In this document: positions 27,263-35,300 of the stretch, piece after piece
Numbering within the stretch: position 1 is the stretch's first letter
Layout: each line of letters starts with the position of its first letter
DNA from: Luteimonas aquatica
GTDB taxonomy: Bacteria; Pseudomonadota; Gammaproteobacteria; Xanthomonadales; Xanthomonadaceae
Assembly: GCF_022662575.1 (NCBI RefSeq)
Contig: NZ_JALBFU010000003.1
Location: 60,878-124,877, forward strand
Length of the DNA: 64,000 nt
Reading direction: 5' to 3'
Program-made: the position numbers and the translations under genes
Notes under the pieces: generated by a model
The model's input: the letters and a program-made list of their open reading frames with translations, nothing else
Told to the model about the DNA's origin: nothing
Database searches by the model: none

Positions 27263-29326
27263 ATGTCCTACAGCACAGCGCAAATCCGCAACGTGGCCCT
27301 CGTCGGCCACCCCGGCGCCGGCAAGACCACCCTCTTCGAAGCCCTGCTGCATGCCGGCGGCGCGATCCAGACGGCGGGCACCGTCGAGCGCGGCAACACC
27401 GTCTCCGACTTCGACCCGATCGAGAAGCAGCGCGGCCATTCCATCGACGCCGCCATCGCCAGCATCGATCACGCCGCGGCCGGCCAACAGCTCGTTCACG
27501 TCAACCTGATCGACACCCCGGGCTACCCCGATTTCCGCGGCCCCACGCTGTCGGCGCTGGCGGCGGTGGAAACCGTCGCGATCGTGGTCGACGCCGCGTC
27601 GGGCGTGGAGTACGGCACCCGGCGCATGATGGAGCGGGCGCGCGAGCGCAATCTGTGCCGCGTGGTCGTGGTCAACAAGATCGACCACGAGGGCGTGGAC
27701 TGCGCGCGCGTGCTCGAGGAACTGCGCGAGCAGTTCGGCCCCGAGGTGCTGCCGCTCAACCTGCCCGCCGACGGCGGCAAGCGCGTGGTCGACTGCTTCG
27801 GCCAGTCGCAGGGCGAGAGCGATCTGGGCCCGGTCGCCGACTGGCACCAGAAGATCATCGACCAGGTGGTGGAGATCAACGAGACCGTGATGGACCATTA
27901 CCTCGACCTCGGCGAGGGCGGTCTGTCCGGCCAGGAGCTGCACGACGCCTTCGAGCAGTGCCTGCGCGAGGGCCACCTGCTGCCGGTGTGCTTCGTGTCC
28001 GCGCGCGGCGGCGTCGGCGTGAAGGAATTGCTGGGCATCGCCGAGCGGCTGTTCCCGCATCCGGGAGAGGCCAATGCGCCCGCTTTCGTCCGGGGAGCCG
28101 GCGCGCAGGCGCAGCCGGTCGAGGCGCGCCCCGATCCCGACGCGCACGTGATCGCCGACGTGTTCCGCATCGTCAACGACCCCTTCGTCGGCAAGCTGGG
28201 CATCTTCCGCGTCTACCAGGGCACGGTGAGGAAGGACTCGCAGCTGTTCGTCGACGACGGCCGCAAGCCGTTCAAGGTGGCGCACCTGTTCAAGCTCAAG
28301 GGCAAGGAGCACGTCGAGGTCGCGCAGGCGGTGCCCGGCGACATCGCCGCGGTGGCCAAGGTCGAGGACCTGCACTTCGACGCGGTGCTGCACGATTCCC
28401 ACGACGAGGACCAGATCCACCTGGCGCCGCTGGACTTCCCCAGGCCGATGTTCGGCCTGGCCGTGGAGGCCGCCAGCAAGGGCCAGGAGCAGAAGCTGTC
28501 CACCGCGCTGCACAAGCTGGCCGAGGAAGACCCGTGTTTCCGGGTGGAGCACGAGGCCGAGACCAACGAGGTGGTGGTGCGCGGCCTGTCCGACCTGCAC
28601 CTGCGCATCAATCTCGACCGCCTCAAGGACCGCCACGGCGTCGAGGTGGCCACGCGCCCGCCGCGCATCGCCTACCGCGAGACGGTCAGCGCCAAGGCCG
28701 AGGGCCATCACCGCCACAAGAAGCAGACCGGCGGCGCCGGCCAGTTCGGCGAGGTGTTCCTGCGCATCGAGCCGCTGCCGCGCGGCCAGGGCTTCGAGTT
28801 CGTGGACGAGGTCAAGGGCGGCACCATCCCGGGACAGTTCCTGCCCGCCGTGGAGAAGGGCGTGCGCCAGGTGCTGCACGGCGGCGCCATCGCCGGCTAC
28901 CCGATGCAGGACGTGCGGGTGATCGTCTACGATGGCAAGCATCACCCGGTCGACAGCAAGGAGGTCGCCTTCGTCGCCGCCGGCAAGAAGGCCTTCCTGG
29001 AAGCCGTCGCCAAGGCCAGGCCGCAGGTGCTGGAGCCGATCGTCGACCTCGACGTCGCCGCGCCCGAGCAGAACATGGGCGACATCAGCGGCGGCCTGGC
29101 CGGCAAGCGCGCGCGCATCAACGGCACCGACGCGGCCAAGGGCGGCGAGATCGTGATCAAGGCGCAGGTGCCGCTCTCGGAACTGGAAGGCTATGCCGCG
29201 GAACTGAAATCCATCACCGCCGGACGCGGCCGCTACTCGCTGGACTTCAGCCACTACGAGCCGGTGCCCTCGCAGGTCCAGCAGCGGCTGGTGGATGCCT
29301 ACAAGCCCAGGGCGGAAGAAGACTGA
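27263..29326 (+). CDS. elongation factor G-like translational GTPase
   Basis: EF-G paralogue of 687 aa with all domains: a GTPase domain (P-loop GHPGAGKTT at 15-23, NKID in G4), domain II, and III-V ending with EF-G-type sequences (KGGTIPGQFLPAVEKG). It departs from canonical EF-G in the switches: RGHS (57-60) replaces RGIT, and DTPGY (Tyr88) replaces DTPGH, so the usual catalytic His is missing. Similar second EF-G proteins (for example mycobacterial EF-G2) lack normal ribosome-stimulated GTPase activity. The ATG at 27263 has AGGGAGA upstream. The function is unknown; it may be stress-related or ribosome-associated. Confidence 0.88.
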   Translation: MSYSTAQIRNVALVGHPGAGKTTLFEALLHAGGAIQTAGTVERGNTVSDFDPIEKQRGHSIDAAIASIDHAAAGQQLVHVNLIDTPGYPDFRGPTLSALAAVETVAIVVDAASGVEYGTRRMMERARERNLCRVVVVNKIDHEGVDCARVLEELREQFGPEVLPLNLPADGGKRVVDCFGQSQGESDLGPVADWHQKIIDQVVEINETVMDHYLDLGEGGLSGQELHDAFEQCLREGHLLPVCFVSARGGVGVKELLGIAERLFPHPGEANAPAFVRGAGAQAQPVEARPDPDAHVIADVFRIVNDPFVGKLGIFRVYQGTVRKDSQLFVDDGRKPFKVAHLFKLKGKEHVEVAQAVPGDIAAVAKVEDLHFDAVLHDSHDEDQIHLAPLDFPRPMFGLAVEAASKGQEQKLSTALHKLAEEDPCFRVEHEAETNEVVVRGLSDLHLRINLDRLKDRHGVEVATRPPRIAYRETVSAKAEGHHRHKKQTGGAGQFGEVFLRIEPLPRGQGFEFVDEVKGGTIPGQFLPAVEKGVRQVLHGGAIAGYPMQDVRVIVYDGKHHPVDSKEVAFVAAGKKAFLEAVAKARPQVLEPIVDLDVAAPEQNMGDISGGLAGKRARINGTDAAKGGEIVIKAQVPLSELEGYAAELKSITAGRGRYSLDFSHYEPVPSQVQQRLVDAYKPRAEED

Positions 29327-29342
29327 CGCAGCCGGGGCCGCC

Positions 29343-29855
29343 GTGACCGGTGCGCTCTCGCCCGCCGCCGCCGGCGGGCTGGCCGATGCGATCCTGGCGC
29401 TGCACGTGGGCGTGGTCGCCTTCGTCGTGCTGGGCATGCTGGCGATCCTGGCCGGCGGCCCGCTCGGCTGGGCGTGGGTGCGCCGGCCGGTCTTCCGGAT
29501 CGCGCATCTGGCGCTGATGCTCCTGATCGCGGCGCAGGCCTGGTTGGGGGCGCTATGCCCGCTGACGGTCTGGGAGCAGGCGCTGCGAACCCGTGCCGGA
29601 CAAGCCACTTACAGCGAATCCTTCATCCAGCACTGGCTGTCGCGGCTGATCTTTTTCGACGCGCCCTGGTGGTTCTTCGTCGCCGGCTACAGCGCGTTCG
29701 CCGCGCTGGCCGCGCTCTGCTGGCTGCGCTGGCCGCCCCGGCGCGGCGCTCGCTCGCCACGACCGCCCTGCCCCGGCAGTAAAAAAACAGGGTTTTTTTG
29801 CGTTTTCCTATTGGCGGCGACGCACAGTTGCCCTACATTTCCACTGCCGACATGA
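29343..29855 (+). CDS. DUF2784 membrane protein with an unusual tail
   Basis: Inner-membrane protein of 170 aa with three to four helices. Family sequence runs to about residue 138: ALHVGVVAFVVLG, then RIAHLALMLLIAAQAWLG, CPLTVWEQALR and SFIQHWLSRLIFFDAPWW. The function is unknown. The GTG at 29343 follows the EF-G-like stop by 16 bases. The last ~30 codons do not resemble the family: the frame runs through an A7/T7 inverted repeat (29781-29799) and through the HU promoter. The original stop may have been lost, or a frameshift may be present. Confidence 0.75.
   Translation: MTGALSPAAAGGLADAILALHVGVVAFVVLGMLAILAGGPLGWAWVRRPVFRIAHLALMLLIAAQAWLGALCPLTVWEQALRTRAGQATYSESFIQHWLSRLIFFDAPWWFFVAGYSAFAALAALCWLRWPPRRGARSPRPPCPGSKKTGFFCVFLLAATHSCPTFPLPT
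29811..29839 (+). promoter_or_regulatory. probable promoter of the HU gene
   Basis: TTGGCG (29811-29816) and TACATT (29834-29839) are separated by 17 bp and lie about 60 bp before the HU start, in an AT-richer stretch. The end of the DUF2784 reading frame overlaps it. Confidence 0.5.
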
Positions 29856-29898
29856 TCGGCCAGACAATTCCAACCATCCATTACGGAACAGGAACAAC

Positions 29899-30285
29899 AT
29901 GGCGAAGAAAGCAAAAACTGCGGCTAAGAAGGCTGCCCCGAAGAAAGCAGCGAAGCCCGCGGCGCCGAAGCCGATCAAAGAGGCGCTTGGCAAGGCAGGC
30001 CTGGTGGCCTACATCGCCGATGCCACCTCTGTCGCGCCGAAGGACGTCCGCGCCGTACTGGCGTCGCTCGAAGGTGCGGTCCACGCATCGGTCGGCAAGA
30101 AGGGCGCGGGTACGTTCACGCTGCCGGGCCTGCTGAAGATCAATGTCCAGGACGTTCCGGCCAAGCCGAAGCGCAAGGGCATCAACCCGTTCACCAAGGA
30201 AGAGCAGTGGTTCGCCGCGAAGCCCGCGACCCGCAAGGTCAAGGTGCGCACGCTGGCCAAGCTCAAGGCCGCCGCGATCGCCTGA
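29899..30285 (+). CDS. HU-family DNA-binding protein with Lys/Ala-rich N-terminal tail
   Basis: Nucleoid protein of 128 aa. Residues 1-28 are a histone-H1-like tail of Lys, Ala and Pro (AKKA, AAKKAAPKKAAKPAAPKP). Residues ~29-128 form the HU/IHF-like fold, with GTFTLPGLLKINV in place of the standard strand and the DNA-contacting arm around KRKGINPFTKEEQWFAAKPA. Such tailed HU proteins are known in several proteobacteria and in Xanthomonadaceae. The gene has its own promoter and a strong terminator. Lysines in the tail are possible modification sites. Confidence 0.9.
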   Translation: MAKKAKTAAKKAAPKKAAKPAAPKPIKEALGKAGLVAYIADATSVAPKDVRAVLASLEGAVHASVGKKGAGTFTLPGLLKINVQDVPAKPKRKGINPFTKEEQWFAAKPATRKVKVRTLAKLKAAAIA

Positions 30286-30354
30286 TCCATCCGGACGATC
30301 CTGGTGCGCGCGCGTCGGCGGGTTCGCGGCCGATCCGCTCCCGCCGATGCCGAC

Positions 30355-30391
30355 AAGCCGGCGCTTTTCCTCGGGAAAGCCCGGCTTTTTT
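30355..30391 (+). terminator. intrinsic terminator of the HU gene
   Basis: The stem AAGCCGG (30355-30361) pairs with CCGGCTT (30381-30387), extended by TTTTCC/GGGAAA inside, and ends in TTTTTTC. It lies 70 bp after the HU stop. Confidence 0.82.
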
Positions 30392-30509
30392 CTTGGGCGC
30401 GCCTTGCTTTCAAGGGCCCCCGTTGCGCGCACCCGGGGCGATTGCGCCATCGACGCGGCGACGGCGCGCGCAGTAGGATGCCGCCGTCGCCCGAGGCCGG
30501 AGAAGCTGC

Positions 30510-30944
30510 ATGAACAAGCGCATCGCGATTTGCGGACTGGTGATGTCGCTGGCCTCGCTGCTGCTGGGCTACCTCGTGCACGGCCTGCTGCTCGGCCGCG
30601 ACTACCAGGCGCTGGTCGGCACCCTGCTGCGCACGCCGCAGGATTCCCAGCACTACTTCCCGTGGATGATCGTCGCCCACCTGCTGGTCGGCTACGCGAT
30701 GACCTGGATCTACGCCAAGGGCTCGGCCGCCGAGCGCAACGTCCTCGGCCAGGGTCTGCGCTTCGGCATCGCCGCCGCCCTGCTGGTGGCCGTTCCGAAC
30801 TACCTGATCTACTACGCGGTGCAGCCGACGCCGGGCGCGCTCGCGGTCAAGCAGATCGCCTTCGACGGCCTGCGCTTCGTGCTGCTCGGGCTGCTGCTGG
30901 CCTATCTGCAGCCGCAACGCACGGCGCTGGCCGAGCGCGACTGA
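30510..30944 (+). CDS. four-helix membrane protein, unknown function
   Basis: Protein of 144 aa that I cannot assign to a named family. It has four hydrophobic segments (about 6-27, 50-68, 80-102 and 112-137). The loop after helix 1 carries a conserved-looking polar stretch, LRTPQDSQHYFPWM. The start ATG at 30510 is preceded by CGGAGAAG. It lies alone between the HU terminator and a lipoprotein gene. The regular helix pattern and codon use leave no doubt that it is coding. Confidence 0.75.
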   Translation: MNKRIAICGLVMSLASLLLGYLVHGLLLGRDYQALVGTLLRTPQDSQHYFPWMIVAHLLVGYAMTWIYAKGSAAERNVLGQGLRFGIAAALLVAVPNYLIYYAVQPTPGALAVKQIAFDGLRFVLLGLLLAYLQPQRTALAERD

Positions 30945-31046
30945 TGCCGCGCCGCATGCCTTCCATCGCACAGGCTCCTCATGCCGCGTTCACCCGCCAT
31001 GCGTAGGGTGCGGAAAGACTCCTCCCATCGACCGGATCGCGTGGCA

Positions 31047-31727
31047 ATGGCCGCTCGCAACACCCGCCCCCTGCTTCTCGCCTGTACCTTTGCCTTGCTC
31101 GCCGCCTGCGGCGGCCGGCAGGGCTCGGATGCGCAATCGCAAGACGGACGGCAGGACGGGTTGCCGAAGCCGGAGCAGGACGGCGGCTCGATCACCGGCA
31201 TGCCCGCCAAGCCCGGGCCGGGCGAGGTTCCGCTGTCGGGCAAACCGCCGCCGGCGGCGGCTCCCGAAACACCGGTGGACCTGCTCAATCCCAATCCTGA
31301 ATCCGGCATGCTGCCCGGCGACGCTTCGGCCGGCCCCGGCGCGCCCGCGGCCGAACCCTCGGCGCAGGACGCGGTCGCGGTCATCCGCGACTACTACGCT
31401 TCGATCGACGGCCGCAGCTATGCCCGCGCCTACGCGCTGTGGGCCAACGCCGGCCAGGCCAGCGGACAGACGCCGCAGCAGTTCGCCGACGGTTTCGCCG
31501 GCACCGCCAAGGTCGGCGTCGAGATCGGCACGCCCGGCAACGAGGACGCGGGCGCCGGCCAGCGCTACATCCAGGTCCCGGTGGCGATCACCGCAACGCA
31601 GAGCGACGGCAGCGTGCGCCGCTACGACGGCACCTACACCCTGCACCGCACCGTCGTCGACGGCGCCAGCGCCGAGCAGCGCGCTTGGCGCATCCAGTCG
31701 GCCGACCTGCGCGAACTCAAGCCCTGA
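31047..31727 (+). CDS. predicted lipoprotein
   Basis: Protein of 226 aa with a lipobox (LLAAC-GG, Cys about residue 20) after an N-terminal hydrophobic stretch, so it should be anchored in an envelope membrane. A long Pro/Gly/Ala-rich linker (about 25-110) precedes a globular domain starting at AVIRDYYASIDGRSYARAYALW, which resembles NTF2/SnoaL-like accessory domains and ends WRIQSADLREL. The ATG at 31047 is used; the longer frame from 30981 spoils the signal peptide. The function is unknown. Confidence 0.8.
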   Translation: MAARNTRPLLLACTFALLAACGGRQGSDAQSQDGRQDGLPKPEQDGGSITGMPAKPGPGEVPLSGKPPPAAAPETPVDLLNPNPESGMLPGDASAGPGAPAAEPSAQDAVAVIRDYYASIDGRSYARAYALWANAGQASGQTPQQFADGFAGTAKVGVEIGTPGNEDAGAGQRYIQVPVAITATQSDGSVRRYDGTYTLHRTVVDGASAEQRAWRIQSADLRELKP

Positions 31728-31728
31728 G

Positions 31729-31747
31729 CCGGGCGCCGCGCGCCCGG
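31729..31747. terminator. hairpin between convergent lipoprotein and DUF5916 genes
   Basis: An 8-bp stem CCGGGCGC/GCGCCCGG with loop CGC lies exactly between the two stop codons. No U-tract is present. Confidence 0.4.
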
Positions 31748-31757
31748 TGACGCCGCC

Positions 31758-33986
31758 CTACAGCTCGAAGCGGTAGCTGAACTTCACCAGCAGCTGTTCG
31801 TCGTTGCGCAGCGAGAAGCTGTCGCCGAGCAGGCCGCCGATGTCGTCCGAGCGGTCGTTGCGCTCGAATCCGCCGCGGCCATAGACCACGTACAGGTACG
31901 ACAGCGGCGCCAGTTCGTAGCGGTAGCGGATCTGGAACCCCAGGTTGCGCACGCTGAACGCGTCCACCGGATCGTCGACCGCGATCGCCCGCCCGGCGGC
32001 GTCGACCCGATAGGCCTGGCGCAACCGGGCGTCGACCGCCAGCGCCTGCAGCTTCACGCGCAGCTCCTGGCGCTGGCCGATGTTCCAGTTCAGGCCGGCG
32101 TTGAAATGCCACTCGCGGCCGCGGAAGCTGCCGATCAGGTTGTCGCGGCTCCAGACCAGCCAGTCGGGCGTGGCGTCGGCGTAGATGCCGGCATAGACGC
32201 TGAAATCGTCGTTGACGAAATAGGTGGGCGTGTACTCCAGGCTCCAGCCGACCTCCGAATTGCCGGCCAGCCCGCCGGTGACCAGCTCGGCCTCGAGCTT
32301 GTGCAACCACGATCCCTTGCGCGGGCGCTCGTACTCCAGGTAGGCGTTGAGATTGCTCGGCCGCCACAGCGCGCCGTGGCCGCGGGTGAGCAGGTCGTCG
32401 TAGCCGGCGCTGTTGAGGTTGATCTGCGCGTATTCGTAGCTGCCGTTGCGCAGCCGGCTCTCGCGGCTGAGCCGGAACTGGTCGTTGAGCTTGTCGCCGC
32501 GGTCGTTGCGGTTGGTGGTGAGGCGGGCGCGCCAGTCCTTGGAGGCGTAGCGGGAGTCGGCCGGCAGGTCGGCGAAGCGGCGCTTGACCTCCCAGTGCAG
32601 GTAGTTGGTGCTGTTGCGCGAGAGGTAGCCGGCATCGTTGATCTGCAGGTCGTTGCCGAAATGCATGGCGATCCACTGCTGGCGCCAGCCATGGTCCATC
32701 TCGTAGTCGGCCCAGACCGTGGCGCCGGTGTCGCCGACGCGGCCGCCGGCCTCGTCGATGCGGCTGCCGAACACGCGGGTGCGGATGTTCCAGCGCGGCG
32801 TGGGGCGCCAGTTGTGGTCGATGCCGAGCACGGTCGCTTCGCGGTCGAGGTAGGGCCGCTCGACGCGGGTCAGCATCAGGCCGAGGTTCTGGGTGCTGAA
32901 GTCGCGCACCAGGCGCAGGGCACGGAACGAGCGCCCCGCCTCGCCCGACTCGTCGGCGGCGAACACGCCGTACTTGGTCGCGCCTAGGCTGCCGTTGACC
33001 TTGAGCGCGGCGGTGATGTCGCCGGAGCCGTCGCCGTCGTCGGCCGGACCGCCGATGCGGCGCGTGTACAGCAGCTGGCTGAAGTCCGAGGGCGTGGTGT
33101 ACTCGAACAGCCCCTGGTTCTCGGTGAAGAACGGCCGCTTGTCGCTGATGAAGGTCTCGGTGGCGCTGAAGTTCACCACCAGGTCGTCGCTTTCCACCTG
33201 CCCGAAATCCGGGTTGATGGTGGCCGTGGCCTGGAACTGGCCGTTGGGCTTCCAGAAGACGTCGACGCCGCCGTCGAAGTCGCTGTCACGGCGAACGTTG
33301 TCGTACAGGCCGGAGACGTAGGGCGTGACCGCCAGCAGCGACTGGCTGTACTGCGGCATCTGCACCGGACTGAAGTCGGAGAGGAAGCGCGGCCGCTCGA
33401 AGCTGGCGCCCGGCCAGGCCGCGCGCTCGCCGGTGGAGCCGATCACCCGGTCCAGGTAGAGCCGCACCGTGCGCAGGTCGCCTTCGGCCTTGTGCATCGG
33501 CGCGATGTACCAGGGGATCAGCATCTCCACCGTCCAGCCGTCGGCGTCCTCGCCGACCGCGCGCCGCCAGTTGCCGTCCCAGTCGTCGTTGAACTGGTTC
33601 TCGTTGGTGATCACCGCGTCGGCGACGTCGCCGGTGGAGGCGACCGTGAAGTTGTAGCCGGTGCGGCCGTCGCCGTCGAAGTCGATCATCAGGTTGACGC
33701 GGTCGACCTGGTCCTCGAAGTCGCGCTGCACCCGCTGCCGGGTGCGCGGCACCGACGCCGGCTGGAGGTTGCGGAAGGCGATCGCCAGCCCGTCCGGGGT
33801 GGCCAGCACCCAGGCTTCGGTCGGCAACGAGGCCGGCGCGCCGCTGAGCGGCTGCACCTGGCGGAAATCGGTGACGTGCCGCGCCTCGCGCCACTCGTCC
33901 GGATCGATGCGGCCATCGATCTCCACGGCGAAGGCCGGCGCGGACAGCGCCGTCAGGACGGCCAGGGCCAAGCGTGCGGTGCGCAT
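31758..33986 (-). CDS. DUF5916 outer-membrane protein with CBM9-like domain
   Basis: Exported protein of 742 aa. The signal peptide (MRTARLALAVLTALSAPAFA-V) is followed by a CBM9-like carbohydrate-binding domain (about 22-200: IDGRIDPDEWREA and VNLMIDFDGDGRTGYNF). The DUF5916 region of alternating amphipathic strands ends in an aromatic/Leu C-terminus (LVKFSYRFEL), as expected for an outer-membrane barrel. PQYSQSLLAVTPYV, the INPDFGQVESDD segment and PFFTENQGLF are family hallmarks. The ligand is unknown; a role in glycan or polymer contact is inferred. The ATG at 33986 is chosen for the signal peptide. Confidence 0.87.
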   Translation of the reverse strand: MRTARLALAVLTALSAPAFAVEIDGRIDPDEWREARHVTDFRQVQPLSGAPASLPTEAWVLATPDGLAIAFRNLQPASVPRTRQRVQRDFEDQVDRVNLMIDFDGDGRTGYNFTVASTGDVADAVITNENQFNDDWDGNWRRAVGEDADGWTVEMLIPWYIAPMHKAEGDLRTVRLYLDRVIGSTGERAAWPGASFERPRFLSDFSPVQMPQYSQSLLAVTPYVSGLYDNVRRDSDFDGGVDVFWKPNGQFQATATINPDFGQVESDDLVVNFSATETFISDKRPFFTENQGLFEYTTPSDFSQLLYTRRIGGPADDGDGSGDITAALKVNGSLGATKYGVFAADESGEAGRSFRALRLVRDFSTQNLGLMLTRVERPYLDREATVLGIDHNWRPTPRWNIRTRVFGSRIDEAGGRVGDTGATVWADYEMDHGWRQQWIAMHFGNDLQINDAGYLSRNSTNYLHWEVKRRFADLPADSRYASKDWRARLTTNRNDRGDKLNDQFRLSRESRLRNGSYEYAQINLNSAGYDDLLTRGHGALWRPSNLNAYLEYERPRKGSWLHKLEAELVTGGLAGNSEVGWSLEYTPTYFVNDDFSVYAGIYADATPDWLVWSRDNLIGSFRGREWHFNAGLNWNIGQRQELRVKLQALAVDARLRQAYRVDAAGRAIAVDDPVDAFSVRNLGFQIRYRYELAPLSYLYVVYGRGGFERNDRSDDIGGLLGDSFSLRNDEQLLVKFSYRFEL

Positions 33987-34140
33987 CCGGCGATTCTCTT
34001 CCCATCGGGCCCGAGGCCCACTGGCGCGCAAGGTAGCCGCCGCGCCGGCGGCGACCGACTGGCATGAGTCATGGCAACCTTTTGCCGGGCTGGCGCATCG
34101 CGCGGCCCGGCCTGCCCCCCCCGAAGCGGCGCCGGCGCCC

Positions 34141-34611
34141 TCAGTCCTTGGGCTGGAGCATGGTCCCGGTGCAGTTCTTGGCGCCGCACTTGCAGGCCCA
34201 GACCTTCTTCACCTTGGCGGTGTGCGGCTCGTCGAGGACGATCCCGTAGTTGTAGGTCAGCTCCTCGCCCGCCTTGATGTTGCGCATCGCCTCGATGAAG
34301 ACCTTGTCCTTGTGGCGCTTGCCCTTGGCGTTCTCCTCGACGGTCGACTCGCAGTTGGGCTTGCAGCTGTGGTTGATCCAGCGGGCGATGTTGCCGTCGA
34401 CGTTGGCGTCGATCACGTAGTCGTCGTTGAGGGTGAACAGGAAGGTGTGTCCGTTCTCGTCCTCGTCGCCGTAGACCTCGTCGACTTCCTCGTGCGTGCG
34501 CAACTTGCCCTTGTAGCGGACGATGCGCTCGCCCTTCTTGATGGCCTCGGTGGCGAACACGCCATTGCCGTGGATGGGGGACAGGCGGGCAGCGATCTTC
34601 TTCTTGGGCAT
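34141..34611 (-). CDS. SET-domain protein lysine methyltransferase
   Basis: Small (156 aa) bacterial SET protein. Visible motifs are HGNGVFA (14-20, SAM-binding I-SET start), NHSC at 80-83 with PNC to Cys87, and GEELTYNYG (115-123) with Tyr120/Tyr122. A post-SET CxCxxxxC comprises Cys140, Cys142 and Cys147, which with Cys87 would bind zinc near the active site as in eukaryotic enzymes. It therefore looks catalytically complete. Substrates in bacteria are mostly unknown; histone-like proteins are targets of chlamydial SET enzymes. The tailed HU gene 4 kb away is a candidate. It is divergent from the suf regulator across a 115-bp repeat array. Confidence 0.9.
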   Translation of the reverse strand: MPKKKIAARLSPIHGNGVFATEAIKKGERIVRYKGKLRTHEEVDEVYGDEDENGHTFLFTLNDDYVIDANVDGNIARWINHSCKPNCESTVEENAKGKRHKDKVFIEAMRNIKAGEELTYNYGIVLDEPHTAKVKKVWACKCGAKNCTGTMLQPKD

Positions 34612-34658
34612 GGCAGGTCCGGGGGGGTGAGGAACCGCGCATCAGCGGACGCCCACAA

Positions 34659-35118
34659 GGCGTCTGCTGCGGTTCCGAACGCCCGGCCATGGAAGGCCGG
34701 GCCGGTCTATCCGCAGCCGATAACGTCGCGCCACGGACGGCATCCTGTTACCAAGAGTCGCGAATGCCCGCTCGGCGTCTGCTGCGGGTCCGAACGCCCG
34801 GCCATGGATGGCCGGGCCGGTCTATCCGCAGCCGACAACGTCGCGCCACGGACGGCATCATGTTACCAAGAGTCGCGAATGCCCTATCGGCGTCTGCTGC
34901 GGTTCCGAACGCCCGGCCATGGAAGGCCGGGCCGGTCTATCCGCAGCCGACACCGTCGCGCCACGGACGGCATCCTGTTACCAAGAGTCGCGAATGCCCG
35001 CTCGGCGTCTGCTGCGGGTCCGAACGCCCGGCCCTGGATGGCCGGGCCGGTCTATCCGCAGCCGACAATGTCGCGCCACGGACCGCATCATGTCAGCAAG
35101 AGTCCCGAGCCGTCCGGC
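34659..35118. repeat. four tandem copies of a 115-bp repeat
   Basis: The segment starting CGTCTGCTGCGG recurs at 34661, 34776, 34891 and 35006, an exact 115-bp period. Each unit carries a palindrome GCCCGGCC-atgga(a/t)-GGCCGGGC followed by CGGTCTATCCGCAGCC. Units 1 and 3 share GGTTCC...GGAAGG...CATCCTG. Units 2 and 4 share GGGTCC...GGATGG...CATCATG. The order is therefore A-B-A-B and implies duplication of a 230-bp dimer. Unit 4 is the most diverged. The array fills the region between the divergent SET gene and the suf regulator. There are no unique spacers, so it is not CRISPR. Confidence 0.9.
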
Positions 35119-35226
35119 TTCACGAAACCCGCCCCTGCCAAGCTGACGCAACGCTGCGTTGCGGGCCCAGCCGCCGAATCCCCACGTTCGCGCGGACCGA
35201 GGCCATTGAGCCCGCCCGGCCAAAAG

Positions 35227-35243
35227 CGTACAATTTCGGTACG
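35227..35243 (+). promoter_or_regulatory. candidate Rrf2-type operator upstream of the suf operon
   Basis: CGTAC-AATTTCG-GTACG, a 5-bp inverted repeat in a locally AT-rich patch 58 bp before the start of the suf regulator. Rrf2-family Fe-S sensors bind short dyads in their own promoters, so autoregulation of the suf operon through this site is plausible. Confidence 0.4.
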
Positions 35244-35300
35244 AATTTACCCCCCCAGCCAGAAGCCGAGGGCCGCACGGCCGGCTTCGAGCCAACCGCC

